Shown one piece after another: positions 1 to 8,520 of a DNA stretch of 64,000 nucleotides. Every line of letters starts with the position of its first letter. The stretch's first letter is position 1. This stretch comes from Rhodobacter ferrooxidans (GTDB taxonomy: Bacteria; Pseudomonadota; Alphaproteobacteria; Rhodobacterales; Rhodobacteraceae): contig NZ_ACYY01000012.1 in assembly GCF_000176015.1 (NCBI RefSeq), positions 49,577-113,576 on the forward strand. The letters are read 5' to 3'. The position numbers and the translations under genes were made by a program. The notes below the pieces were generated by a model. The model ran no database searches, was not told the DNA's origin, and worked only from the letters and a program-made list of their open reading frames with translations.

Positions 1-126
1 CAGGCATGCCAGATCACGCATAACGCCGAGGAGGGCTTGTTTGTAGAGAGCCAGTTGACCTCCATCAGCTATATCGGAACTGGCTTCGAGAAAAACATGC
101 GACCAGACCGCAAAGATAGCCTCTGA
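1..126 (+). CDS. C-terminal end of an unidentified protein (partial)
   Basis: Frame 1 is open from the window edge for 42 codons and ends at the TGA at 124-126. The visible tail includes SYIGTGFEKNMRPDRKDSL. I do not recognise a family. The composition looks coding rather than random, and the two other forward frames close early, for example a TAG in frame 2 near 44. It may instead be chance, because 42 codons is short. The sequence left of the window would settle it. Confidence 0.35.
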   Translation, partial: QACQITHNAEEGLFVESQLTSISYIGTGFEKNMRPDRKDSL

Positions 127-630
127 CCCAGCCATGGTCCCCTCTGACGAGAACATTCTCTTTGGGGAACTTAGGGTAAATGAAGCGAGTGAGAGTGTCA
201 CCAACGCAAGAGCTGCGTAGTGACCGCACTTCGCAAGTGTGACCACTGGCATAAACCGGCGGAGCGGTTTCCGCATCATGCCTGCGGCAGGCTTCAGCGG
301 GTCATCATCGATCGGCAACCGCGATCATATGGAAGCGCGTTCATGGCGGAGAGGATCGTGTCAAACGATCGCAAGGGGGTTTGTATTCGCACCTTTGGCC
401 ATGGACGGGGGAAGGGGCTCCTAGGGTCGGTGACTGGTAAAGACAAATACTGAATGGGGTGTGCAAAGGCAGGATTTTGTGCTGACAGCAGCCAACCTAC
501 AACCAATGTGCCAGATAATTTGGCGAGTTGACCAACTTCTCGGTAAGGATGATGCCCCTCGAGAGTTTTCATCTATACATTATTGGTCGCCCTGCTAGGC
601 TTTCCCAAAACCAACCAACAGGGGTAAGTC
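127..630. other. Non-coding stretch upstream of the ABC importer
   Basis: About 500 bases without a convincing gene; the ORFs that overlap here lack start signals and family resemblance. It holds a short perfect hairpin (GCCTGC at 280-285, GCAGGC at 287-292) and a weaker inverted repeat (GATCGT/ACGATC near 353-370). A TATACA hexamer at 574-579 could belong to the promoter or the GntR operator of the importer, but no well-spaced -35 box and no clear palindrome accompany it. Confidence 0.5.
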
Positions 631-2178
631 ATGCTGAAGCTCGACCGTCGTTCCTTCCTTGCCACCACGGCGGGATTGTCGTTCCTGTCCGTCCTGCCGC
701 GGGTTGCCCATGCCGATGGCCATGCCGACACGCTGCGCGTCGCCATCGCGGGCGAGACGGGCGATCTTGACCTGTTGCAGAACGTCTCGACGCTCTCCTC
801 TTACTCTGCCGTATTCGACGCGCTGATCCACTATGGCCCCGGCGGCGCGCTGGAGCCGGGTCTGGCGACGGCCTGGACGATTGCGGAGGATGGGTTGTCA
901 ATCAGCTTTGATCTTCGCGAGGGTGTCAGCTTCACGGATGGCACCCCGTTTGATGCAACTGCAGCCGAATGGAACCTGAAACGTTGGATGGGAGTGGCCG
1001 ATTTCTCGTGGATCGGGATTGCCGATAACTATGACAACATCACCATCGACGCGCCGAACAAGATCACCGTCAAGCTGAAGCGTCCAGTTCCGGCGGCGCT
1101 TTTGGAACTCACAATCGTGCGCCCGGTCCGCTTCCTGTCGCCAAAGGCGGCGGCGGGCCAGCCGATTGGCACTGGGCCGTGGATCGTGGAGAGCTACTCC
1201 TCGACCGAAACCGTGCTGGTGCGCAACGATGCCTACTGGGGCGAAAAGCCCGCCTTTGGCCGGATGGAACTGAAAGTGGTGCCGGATGAACTGGCCCGCG
1301 CCAACGCGCTGCGAGCTGGCGAGCTGGACGTGATCGGCGGCGACTGGGTCGCGGCCCTGTCGCCGCGCCGCGCCAAGGCGCTGGAGGGCGAAGGCATGAC
1401 CATCGTGGCCGAGCCGGGCACGGCGACGACGATCCTCGGCTTTTCGCCGAAGTCGCCGATGATGCAGGACAAGGCCGTGCGTGATGCGATCTTTATGGGC
1501 ATTGACCGGGCAGCCGTGGCGACGGTTTTGTTCGAAGGTTATGCGGACCCGACCGCAGACATCTTCCCGACCACCGTGCCAACTGCTGGAGCGCGCACTC
1601 CGGTCCCGGCGCGCGATGTGGCCGCTGCGCAGGCCGCGCTGACGGCAGGCGGCTGGACGGGTGACGCTTCGGGCTGGGCAAAGGACGGGGCGGCGCTGGA
1701 GATCGCTTTCCTCGTCTCCGAAGAATCCTTCCCCGGGTCGCGCCGGATCGCCGAGATGATTCAGGGCATGCTGATGGAGGTGGGCGTCAAGACCAACATC
1801 GAGACGGTCGATAACGCCACAATGCACGAGCGTCGCCCGAACTTCGACTATGACCTGACTTTCTTCGCGACTTACGGGGCCCCTTACGATCCGCATGGTT
1901 CGCTTGGAGCGTCCTTCGTAACCGCGTCGGATACCGGCCCGGATGGCAAGATCTATGTCCATCCCGATCTAGATGCACTGGTGGCGACCGCGCTGGAAAC
2001 CGGAGGCGATTCCCGCCAAGGCGCGATGCAGGCAGTTTACGATTGGTTGCGCGACAACACGGCGGCCTGCCCGCTGGTGGTGACGCAGCGGCTGTGGGCC
2101 GTGAACCCGCGGGTGAAAGGTTTCACCCTGCCGGCCACGGACTATGACCTGCCGTTCAAAGGCATCACGCTGGGTTGA
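631..2178 (+). CDS. ABC transporter substrate-binding protein, family 5 (peptide/nickel type)
   Basis: This 515-residue periplasmic solute-binding protein is the first gene of a five-gene importer operon. The N-terminus has a twin-arginine-like signal (RRSFLATTAG) with a probable cleavage after AHA near residue 29, followed by the extended two-lobe fold expected of DppA/OppA/NikA proteins. The length is normal for that family. An AGGGG ribosome site precedes the ATG. Family 5 proteins bind peptides, nickel chelates, opines or sugars, and the sequence does not decide which. The next locus (DmeF, NreB-like MFS, HupE) is nickel/cobalt-related and the operon's regulator resembles HutC, so a nickel-histidine complex is a reasonable but unproven ligand. 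Confidence 0.85.
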   Translation: MLKLDRRSFLATTAGLSFLSVLPRVAHADGHADTLRVAIAGETGDLDLLQNVSTLSSYSAVFDALIHYGPGGALEPGLATAWTIAEDGLSISFDLREGVSFTDGTPFDATAAEWNLKRWMGVADFSWIGIADNYDNITIDAPNKITVKLKRPVPAALLELTIVRPVRFLSPKAAAGQPIGTGPWIVESYSSTETVLVRNDAYWGEKPAFGRMELKVVPDELARANALRAGELDVIGGDWVAALSPRRAKALEGEGMTIVAEPGTATTILGFSPKSPMMQDKAVRDAIFMGIDRAAVATVLFEGYADPTADIFPTTVPTAGARTPVPARDVAAAQAALTAGGWTGDASGWAKDGAALEIAFLVSEESFPGSRRIAEMIQGMLMEVGVKTNIETVDNATMHERRPNFDYDLTFFATYGAPYDPHGSLGASFVTASDTGPDGKIYVHPDLDALVATALETGGDSRQGAMQAVYDWLRDNTAACPLVVTQRLWAVNPRVKGFTLPATDYDLPFKGITLG

Positions 2179-2202
2179 CCTGACCCAAGGAGGGCGAATT
2201 CG

Positions 2203-3144
2203 ATGCAACGCATGTTCATGCGGCGAGTGGGGCTTGCCCTCCTTCTGATGCTGGCGGCGACGGCGCTGACCTTTTGGCTGGTTACAGCCGCCCCCGGAAA
2301 CGTGGCAGCCCTTATTGCCGAACGGGCAGCGGGTGCGGGCGCAGATGGCGAGATGATCGCCAAGATCGCCGATGATCTGGGCCTGAACGATCCCCTGCCA
2401 GTGCGCTATGCGCGCTGGCTAGGGGATGCCTTAACCGGGGATTTCGGAGTCAGCCTGCGGACCGGCAAGCCGATGGCCGAGGAATTCGCCGAGCGTATTC
2501 CGATGACGCTCGCGCTGCTGGCGGGCGGCGGGGTTCTGGCGCTGGTTTTGTCCTTGGCGATGGGCATCGCCGGGGCTGCGTCGAACGGCGGCATTGTCGA
2601 CCGGGTGCTGCACGGGTTGGCTCTGGTCGGAGCCTCGACCCCGAACTTCTTCGTCGCGGCTATGCTGGTGATCGTGTTCTCGGTCTGGCTCGGGATGGTG
2701 CCGACCTTCGGTGTAGCCGGCCTGACCTCTTGGCTGCTGCCCTGGATCACCATCGCGCTCTTCCCGGCTTCGGTGCTGGCGCGCGTCGTGCGCGTGAATC
2801 TGCAAGACACCATGTCGCGCCCCTTCGCAACCACGGGTTTTGCCAAGGGCCTGACCCGCAGCGCGGTCTTGCTGCGTGAAGCTCTGCCAAACATCGCTAT
2901 CCCCTACATGACCACCTTCGGCGCGCAGTTCACGCTGATGATCATCGGCGCCATTGTGGTCGAGCGGGTGTTCGGCCTGAACGGCGTAGGTGCCTTCTTT
3001 ATCGAGGCGATCCGGTTTCGGGATTTCATCGGGATGCAGGCGATCCTGACGCTGTTCGTGGTGTTCTTTGTCTCGATCAACTTACTCGTCGACGTCTTGG
3101 CGATGCTGGCAGATCCCCGTCTCCGCCGCCCGAGGAAAGCATGA
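2203..3144 (+). CDS. ABC transporter permease (DppB/NikB type)
   Basis: A 313-residue inner-membrane permease with about six transmembrane helices. The N-terminal helix and the periplasmic stretch ending in GDFGVSLRTGKPM are typical of the DppB/NikB family, and the cytoplasmic EAA-like loop (FAKGLTRSAVLLREALPNI) contacts the ATPases. A strong AAGGAGGG site at 2187-2194, eight bases before the ATG, supports this start. It follows the binding-protein gene by 24 bases and overlaps the next permease by four bases (ATGA), so the subunits are translationally coupled. It forms a heterodimeric channel with the downstream permease. Confidence 0.88.
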   Translation: MQRMFMRRVGLALLLMLAATALTFWLVTAAPGNVAALIAERAAGAGADGEMIAKIADDLGLNDPLPVRYARWLGDALTGDFGVSLRTGKPMAEEFAERIPMTLALLAGGGVLALVLSLAMGIAGAASNGGIVDRVLHGLALVGASTPNFFVAAMLVIVFSVWLGMVPTFGVAGLTSWLLPWITIALFPASVLARVVRVNLQDTMSRPFATTGFAKGLTRSAVLLREALPNIAIPYMTTFGAQFTLMIIGAIVVERVFGLNGVGAFFIEAIRFRDFIGMQAILTLFVVFFVSINLLVDVLAMLADPRLRRPRKA

Positions 3145-4034
3145 AAAACTGGCCCTGGGCGATCCTTGCCCCCGCACTCCTCTTTGTCCTGATCGGCCTT
3201 TTCGCACCTTGGATCATGACGCATGACCCCGCTTCGCAGGATTATAGCGCACTGCTGAAAGGGCCGTCGGGCGCGCACTGGCTGGGCACCGACTATCTTG
3301 GCCGCGACATGTTCAGCCGCATCATCGGTGGCGCGCGCACGTCGCTGGTGGCCATGGCCTTCGTTCTGGTGGCGGCACTGGCCATCGGCGTCGTGATCGG
3401 GTCCTTTGCCGGCTATGTCGGCGGCAAGACCGAACTGGTGCTGATCTCGGTCATCGACATCGCGCTGGCACTGCCCTCGCTGGTTATTGCGCTTGCACTG
3501 ATGGGCGTGTTCTCGGGCGAGAATTTCAGTTGGATGAGCGATTACTGGAAGATGATCGTCGCCCTGACGCTGGCTTGGTGGGCGAACTACGCTCGCATGA
3601 GTCGTGCGGTCGTGGTGGCCGAACTTCAGCAGCCCTATATTGAGGCGGCCCGCGTGATGGGGGCGTCGCATATCTGGATCTTCACGCGCCACATCCTGCC
3701 GCATGTTCTGGGGCTGGTTGTGGTCTATGCAAGCGCCGATGCGGGTGCGCTGGTGCTGGCAATTGCCACGCTCTCGTTCCTGGGTCTGGGCGTCGCTCCG
3801 CCCACGCCCGAGTGGGGCCAGATGCTGGTCGATGGCATGTCCTATATCGAAGAGAACCCGGCGCTGGTGATCATACCGGGCTTGGCGCTGACCGCCGTTG
3901 TCGTCAGCTTCAACCTGCTGGGTGAGGCCTTCGCCCTGCAAAAGGTGCCCCGCGCTGTGCGAGGACGCTTCCTTGCCCGCAAGAAGGCCGCCCGCGCTGC
4001 CGAAGACGCTGCCCGGAAAGAGGTGGAGGCATGA
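3141..4034 (+). CDS. ABC transporter permease (DppC/NikC type)
   Basis: A 297-residue second channel subunit. HWLGTDYLGRDMFSRIIGGARTSL near residues 51-74 is the hallmark of the DppC/NikC family, and the EAA-like loop (YIEAARVMGASHIWIFTRHILPH) lies near residues 164-186. The protein ends in a basic/alanine-rich tail (RARKKAARAAEDAARKEVEA-like). The start overlaps the preceding stop by four bases, and the end overlaps the next ATPase gene in the same way. Together with the upstream permease it makes the membrane pore of the importer. Confidence 0.88.
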   Translation: MKNWPWAILAPALLFVLIGLFAPWIMTHDPASQDYSALLKGPSGAHWLGTDYLGRDMFSRIIGGARTSLVAMAFVLVAALAIGVVIGSFAGYVGGKTELVLISVIDIALALPSLVIALALMGVFSGENFSWMSDYWKMIVALTLAWWANYARMSRAVVVAELQQPYIEAARVMGASHIWIFTRHILPHVLGLVVVYASADAGALVLAIATLSFLGLGVAPPTPEWGQMLVDGMSYIEENPALVIIPGLALTAVVVSFNLLGEAFALQKVPRAVRGRFLARKKAARAAEDAARKEVEA

Positions 4035-5053
4035 GCCGGCATAGCCAGAATGGGCCGATCTACGAGGTCGAAGGGCTGGTGATCGACCTTTACACACCGA
4101 CAGTGTCGGTCCGCGCCGTGGATGGGGCGGGGTTTTATGTGGCTCCGGGAGAGACACTGGCGATTGTCGGTGAGAGCGGCTCGGGCAAGACGGTGATGAC
4201 CCTGGGGCCGTTGGGACTCCTGCCTGAAGGCGTTGCAGTCGACCTGCGCGGAACGGCACGGGCGGATGGGAAGGACATTCTTTCCATGTCGCCCACCGAC
4301 CTCAGCCGGCTGCGCGGCGGTTTCTTTGGCGTGATCTTTCAGGACCCGATGTCAGCACTTAACCCGATGCTGAAAATCGGCCCGCAGCTTGCCGAACAGG
4401 CCCGCCGCTTTGCCGGGTTGTCGGCGACTGAGGCTCGGAAGGAAGCGGTATCGCTGCTTGCGCGTTCCGGCATCCCGGATCCCGAGGATCGTTATGATCG
4501 ATATCCGCATGAGCTGTCTGGAGGTATGCTGCAACGCGCGATGATCGCACTGGCGCTGGCGGCACGGCCAAGGGTGCTGATTGCGGACGAGCCGACAACG
4601 GCGCTGGATGCCACGGTGCAGGCGCAGATACTCGCTCTGATCCGCCAGATCCAGAAGGAGGACGGCATTGCAGTGATCCTCATCACCCATGACATTGGCG
4701 CAGTGTCGGTGCTCGCCGACCGCGTGGCTGTGCTTTACGCAGGCCAGGTGGCCGAGGAGGGCAGCGCCATCGATGTGCTGACAGCACCCGTGCATCCCTA
4801 CACCCGCGGGCTTCTCGCCTCGGTCCCCGACTTCCGCAGCGACAACGCGACGGGTACGAAGGAAATCCCCGGCATTCCGCCCAACCAAGCGCAGCTGGAA
4901 CCCGGTTGCCGCTTTGCCGATCGCTGCGAACTGGTCCAGCCCCAGTGCCGAACCCACCGCCCGCCGCTGGTCAAGGTGGGCGCAGGCTCGGTGCCGCATC
5001 GCGTCGCCTGTCCCGTTGTCATCGCCGCCGAGGGGATCGTGACCCATGACTGA
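4031..5053 (+). CDS. ABC transporter ATP-binding protein (DppD/NikD type)
   Basis: A 340-residue cytoplasmic ATPase. Visible motifs are Walker A GESGSGKT, the signature LSGGMLQR, Walker B VLIADEPTTALD and the switch histidine in LITHDI. The C-terminus carries the oligopeptide-transporter extension with clustered cysteines (GCRFADRCELVQPQC), which in this family can hold an iron-sulfur or structural metal site. It overlaps both neighbours by a few bases. It pairs with the following ATPase to power uptake. Confidence 0.88.
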   Translation: MSRHSQNGPIYEVEGLVIDLYTPTVSVRAVDGAGFYVAPGETLAIVGESGSGKTVMTLGPLGLLPEGVAVDLRGTARADGKDILSMSPTDLSRLRGGFFGVIFQDPMSALNPMLKIGPQLAEQARRFAGLSATEARKEAVSLLARSGIPDPEDRYDRYPHELSGGMLQRAMIALALAARPRVLIADEPTTALDATVQAQILALIRQIQKEDGIAVILITHDIGAVSVLADRVAVLYAGQVAEEGSAIDVLTAPVHPYTRGLLASVPDFRSDNATGTKEIPGIPPNQAQLEPGCRFADRCELVQPQCRTHRPPLVKVGAGSVPHRVACPVVIAAEGIVTHD

Positions 5054-6032
5054 TGCCCCAATGACCGACGCAATTGTCGCCAAGGGCCTCAAGGTCCACT
5101 TCCAGACCGCTGCAGGCCTCGTCCGCGCGGTCGATGGCGTTGATCTGACCGTCGCGCAAGGTGCGTTCCACGGCATCGTCGGCGAAAGCGGATGCGGCAA
5201 GACCACGCTCGCCCGCGCGCTGATCGGGCTGCAAAGTGCCACGGAGGGGCAAGTGCAGATCCTAGGCCGCGACCGTTCCGACTGGGCGCGATCCGACCGC
5301 AAGGGCTTTGCTCGCGCCGTGCAGTTCATCTTCCAGGACCCGCTCGGCAGCATGAGCCGCCGCCAGACTGTCGGCCAAACCTTGGAGGAACCTCTGCAGA
5401 TCCACGGCGTCGGCGATGCGAAAGCCCGCCGGGCGCGTGTCGCTGAACTCCTCGACCTCGTGGCCTTGCCGGCAACGGTTCTGGACCGTTTGCCGCGCTC
5501 GCTATCAGGTGGGCAGCGGCAGCGCGTGTCTATTGCCCGGGCGCTGGCGCTATCGCCACAGGTCCTGATCTGCGACGAGCCGCTGTCGGCGCTGGACGTG
5601 TCCGTCCGGGCGCAGATTGTCAACCTCTTCGCCCGGCTTCAGGCACAGCTGGGCCTGACCATCGTCATCGTCGCCCACGACCTGGCCATCGTCCGCGAGG
5701 TTTGTTCGGCCGTTACCGTCATGTATCTGGGTCGCGTCGCCGAGGAAGGGGTTGCGAAGTCTCTCTTCGCCGACCCCGCCCATCCCTACAGTCAGGCGCT
5801 TCTCTCCGCCGTTCCCTCGCCCGACCCCCGGATCGAAGCGACACGTCCGCGCATCCTGCTGGCGGGCGACCCACCCAGCCCGCGCAATCCGCCGCCTGGG
5901 TGTCGGTTCTCGACGCGCTGCCCGGTGGTCGAACCACGCTGCCGCGAAACGGAGCCTGCCCTTCGGGCCGTGCAGCATGGTGGAGCTGCTGCCTGCCACC
6001 TTGCCGACGCAAACATTCATGCCATGATCTGA
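5046..6032 (+). CDS. ABC transporter ATP-binding protein (DppF/NikE type)
   Basis: A 328-residue second ATPase of the importer. Walker A is GESGCGKTT, the signature is LSGGQRQR, Walker B is LICDEPLSALD and the switch is IVAHDL. The C-terminal oligopeptide-transporter tail again carries cysteines (GCRFSTRCPVVEPRC). Two in-frame ATGs lie close together (5046 and 5061). The first overlaps the previous stop and is chosen for coupling, but the second is possible. The regulator gene starts three bases after its stop, so the operon appears to end with its own repressor. Confidence 0.87.
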   Translation: MTDAPMTDAIVAKGLKVHFQTAAGLVRAVDGVDLTVAQGAFHGIVGESGCGKTTLARALIGLQSATEGQVQILGRDRSDWARSDRKGFARAVQFIFQDPLGSMSRRQTVGQTLEEPLQIHGVGDAKARRARVAELLDLVALPATVLDRLPRSLSGGQRQRVSIARALALSPQVLICDEPLSALDVSVRAQIVNLFARLQAQLGLTIVIVAHDLAIVREVCSAVTVMYLGRVAEEGVAKSLFADPAHPYSQALLSAVPSPDPRIEATRPRILLAGDPPSPRNPPPGCRFSTRCPVVEPRCRETEPALRAVQHGGAAACHLADANIHAMI

Positions 6033-6035
6033 CGC

Positions 6036-6764
6036 ATGCACGACCACGCACCCGATACACGTCCGGCAACCTTGCACGCCCGTATTCGGGCCGAGGTGGA
6101 GGCACGCATCCTGTCTGGCGAGTTAAAGCCAGGCGATCGTCTTCCGACGGAAACGGAAATGATGGCCCGCTATAGCTGTTCACGGATGACGGTGAACAAG
6201 GCGATGGCCTCACTTGCAGCAACAGGACTGATCATCCGCAATCGCCGCGCGGGCACCAGCGTCGCCCGGCCAAAGATGCACGCAGGTGTGCTGACGATCC
6301 CAGACATTCGCGCCAACATCGAGGCGCGCGGGGCCCGCTATGGCTATCAAGCCGTCCTCGATGAACTGCGCCCGCCCTGCTGCGTGCATTTGGGGTCCGA
6401 AGGACATCATTTGGGCCAAAGCCGCTTCGTCCGCTCTATCCATCACGCAGATGACAGTCCCGTTCTTATCGAGGACCGGCACATCTTTCTCGATGCTGTG
6501 CCCGGTGCAGCAGAGGCGGATTTTCGAACCGAACCGCCCGGACCTTGGTTGCTGGGACATGTGCCCTGGACAGAAGCCGAACATCGGATTGCAGCAATCG
6601 CCGCCGATCCATTAACAGCCCGCTGCCTTGAGATCAGCATTGGTATGCCGTGCCTCTTGGTCGAGAGGAGGACGTGGCGCGGTGAGGAAACCTTGACGAT
6701 TGCCAAGCAGGTATTCCGTGGTGACGCCTTTGATCTGACAGCTAGATTTGGACCGTCGTCCTGA
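6036..6764 (+). CDS. GntR-family regulator, HutC-like (winged helix + UTRA)
   Basis: A 242-residue repressor-type protein. The winged helix spans about residues 12-80 (GELKPGDRLPTETEMMARYSCSRMTVNKAM) and a UTRA ligand-binding domain follows from about residue 95. The segment PWTEAEHRIAAIAADP is characteristic of HutC, which senses urocanate in histidine catabolism. No hut enzymes are present in the window, so the effector is unknown. As the last gene of the importer operon it probably autoregulates it. It converges with the YqaA-like gene only five bases away. A link between histidine-type ligands and a nickel-type importer is an inference from context. Confidence 0.82.
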   Translation: MHDHAPDTRPATLHARIRAEVEARILSGELKPGDRLPTETEMMARYSCSRMTVNKAMASLAATGLIIRNRRAGTSVARPKMHAGVLTIPDIRANIEARGARYGYQAVLDELRPPCCVHLGSEGHHLGQSRFVRSIHHADDSPVLIEDRHIFLDAVPGAAEADFRTEPPGPWLLGHVPWTEAEHRIAAIAADPLTARCLEISIGMPCLLVERRTWRGEETLTIAKQVFRGDAFDLTARFGPSS

Positions 6765-6769
6765 TCCCG

Positions 6770-7201
6770 TCAGCTTGCTAGGCCGTGTGTGATCCACGCA
6801 AGCGCCAGATACCGACCGCCTTTGGCCAAGGTAACTATCAGCAAGAATCGCCCGAATGGTTCGCGCAGCACGCCGGCGACAAGGGTTAAGGGATCGCCGA
6901 TCACGGGAACCCACGAGGCCAACAAGCTCCAATGTCCCCAACGCGCATACCAGCCTGTGGCCTTATCGATCTGCGTTACGGATGCTGGAAACCAGCGGCG
7001 GCCGGCAAAGCGAATGAGAAACCTCCCCATCGCCCAGTTCACAGCAGAGCCGAGCACGTTGCCGACCGTTGCAACCAACAGAAGCAGCCAGACCGGTTGG
7101 TTCGCTGAAAGGATCAAAGCAACCAGCACCGCCTCGGACTGTGCAGGGATCAGCGTGGCGGCGGCAAAGGCTGCCAGAAACAAACCACCAAGCTCGATCA
7201 T
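6770..7201 (-). CDS. YqaA-like small DedA/VTT-family membrane protein
   Basis: A 143-residue membrane protein with about four hydrophobic segments. The VTT/DedA-like core includes GNVLGSAVNWAMGRFL and RWGHWSLLASWVPVIGDPLTLVAGVLREPFGRFL, the arrangement seen in YqaA proteins. DedA relatives affect membrane integrity and lipid scrambling or transport, but the role of YqaA is not established. It is the last gene of the dmeR-dmeF-MFS minus-strand operon, beginning two bases after the MFS stop, which suggests a part in metal or envelope stress. Confidence 0.75.
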   Translation of the reverse strand: MIELGGLFLAAFAAATLIPAQSEAVLVALILSANQPVWLLLLVATVGNVLGSAVNWAMGRFLIRFAGRRWFPASVTQIDKATGWYARWGHWSLLASWVPVIGDPLTLVAGVLREPFGRFLLIVTLAKGGRYLALAWITHGLAS

Positions 7202-7203
7202 GA

Positions 7204-8511
7204 TCAGGCCGCGCGTGGCCAGCGGCGGTGCAAATCGTCGATCACGAAGGCATGAGCGTGATGGGGCCCATGTTCGGCCAGATGCGGGTGATCAGGTGGC
7301 AGGTCCGGGTGGTCGTGCGCCATTTCACTGGCGTCCTGCGTCGGCCAGATGCGCAACACGGCCACAAGCCCAAGCGAGCCGATCCCGGCAAGAACGAGGG
7401 CCGCAGCCGTCAGCCCCGCCCCTGCGCCGATCCAGCCCGCCAGCGGATAGGTCACCAGCCAACAGGCATGCGACAGCGCGAACTGCGCGGCAAACACAGC
7501 GCCCCGGTCAGCTTCGCGCGCAGAACGGTTGATGATGCGGCCAATGGGCGTCTGCGTCAGCGAAAAGCCAAAGCCTATAACCGCCCAAAGCGCGATCAGC
7601 ACGGCAAGGCTGCCCACCAGAGGCACCAGCGCCACGCCCGCGACCATGAGGGCGGCGCCTCCGATCATCACCGGGCGGTCCGCCAGCCGGTCAAGGATGC
7701 GGGGCAGAAGGAACGCCGCCAGCATCGACCCCGCGCCAAAACCCGCGAAGGCCAGCGCCACGGATTCCTCGCCAAAACCCAGCCGGGCCTGCACCAGAAC
7801 CACGGTGTTCACATAGACCATCGCACCGGCGGCAGCGACGGCTGCCTCCATCACCATCAGACCGCGCAGGCGCGGCGTTCGGGTGTAGATGCGGATGCCC
7901 TTGGTCACATCGGCCCAGAAATGACCGGGTTCGACCTGCGCCCGACCCGGCAAGCGCGCTGTGACCACCAAAAGGGCAGAGGCGACAAAGCCCACCACGG
8001 TGCCGGCGAACAGCACCGGAAAACTGACCACGGTCAAGAGAAGCGCCGCGATCATGGGCGAGGCGAGTTGTTCCAGATCCTCGGCCAGACGTAGCAGCGA
8101 AAGAGCGTTGGTATAGTCGTCTTCATCCTTCAAGACATCGGGGATCACCGCCTGGAAGGCAGGCGTGAATCCAGCCGAGGCGGCTTGGAGGAAAAAGATC
8201 AGCACATAAATCTGCCAGACCTGATCAACGAAAGGCAGGCAGGCGATGACGGCCGCGCGGATCAGGTCCAGTGCCACCAGAAAGGCCCGGCGCGGCAAGC
8301 GTTCGGCGATGGCGGCCGCTACCGGGGCCAGCGTGACATAGGCCACCATCTTGATTGCCAGGGCGGTGCCGAGCACGGCACCCGCGTTGTCACCAGCGAG
8401 CTTCCAAGCCAGAAGACCAAGTGCCACAGTCGCAAGACCTGTGCCCACCAACGCCACGATCTGTGCGGCAAAGAGGTGGCGAAAGGTCGGGTTTTTTAAC
8501 GTTTTAAGCAT
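7204..8511 (-). CDS. MFS efflux transporter with His-rich C-terminus (NreB-like)
   Basis: A 435-residue major facilitator protein with about twelve transmembrane helices. It ends in a cytoplasmic His/Asp-rich tail (about residues 398-427, including HDHPDLPPDHPH and EHGPHHAHAF). Such tails are typical of NreB-type nickel exporters, where the histidines bind nickel. It sits nine bases downstream of the CDF pump and is read from the same promoter under the DmeR-like sensor. Efflux of nickel and/or cobalt across the inner membrane is therefore likely. A general drug exporter cannot be excluded from the membrane part alone. Confidence 0.78.
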   Translation of the reverse strand: MLKTLKNPTFRHLFAAQIVALVGTGLATVALGLLAWKLAGDNAGAVLGTALAIKMVAYVTLAPVAAAIAERLPRRAFLVALDLIRAAVIACLPFVDQVWQIYVLIFFLQAASAGFTPAFQAVIPDVLKDEDDYTNALSLLRLAEDLEQLASPMIAALLLTVVSFPVLFAGTVVGFVASALLVVTARLPGRAQVEPGHFWADVTKGIRIYTRTPRLRGLMVMEAAVAAAGAMVYVNTVVLVQARLGFGEESVALAFAGFGAGSMLAAFLLPRILDRLADRPVMIGGAALMVAGVALVPLVGSLAVLIALWAVIGFGFSLTQTPIGRIINRSAREADRGAVFAAQFALSHACWLVTYPLAGWIGAGAGLTAAALVLAGIGSLGLVAVLRIWPTQDASEMAHDHPDLPPDHPHLAEHGPHHAHAFVIDDLHRRWPRAA

Positions 8512-8520
8512 GTGTGGCTT

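Noticed and set aside
220..572. Short frames on both strands before the ABC operon, including one with a signal-like stretch on the minus strand
   Set aside because: No convincing ribosome sites, no recognisable family, and mutual overlap; treated as non-coding.
2904..4259. A 451-residue minus-strand reading frame
   Set aside because: It is antisense to two clearly conserved ABC permease genes and has no family resemblance or ribosome site.
631..6032. Naming the importer nikABCDE outright
   Set aside because: Family 5 importers carry many substrates and no nickel-specific residue can be confirmed from sequence alone.
7228..8094. A 288-residue plus-strand frame
   Set aside because: It is the shadow of the NreB-like MFS gene; its Arg/His/Gln-rich composition is an antisense artefact.
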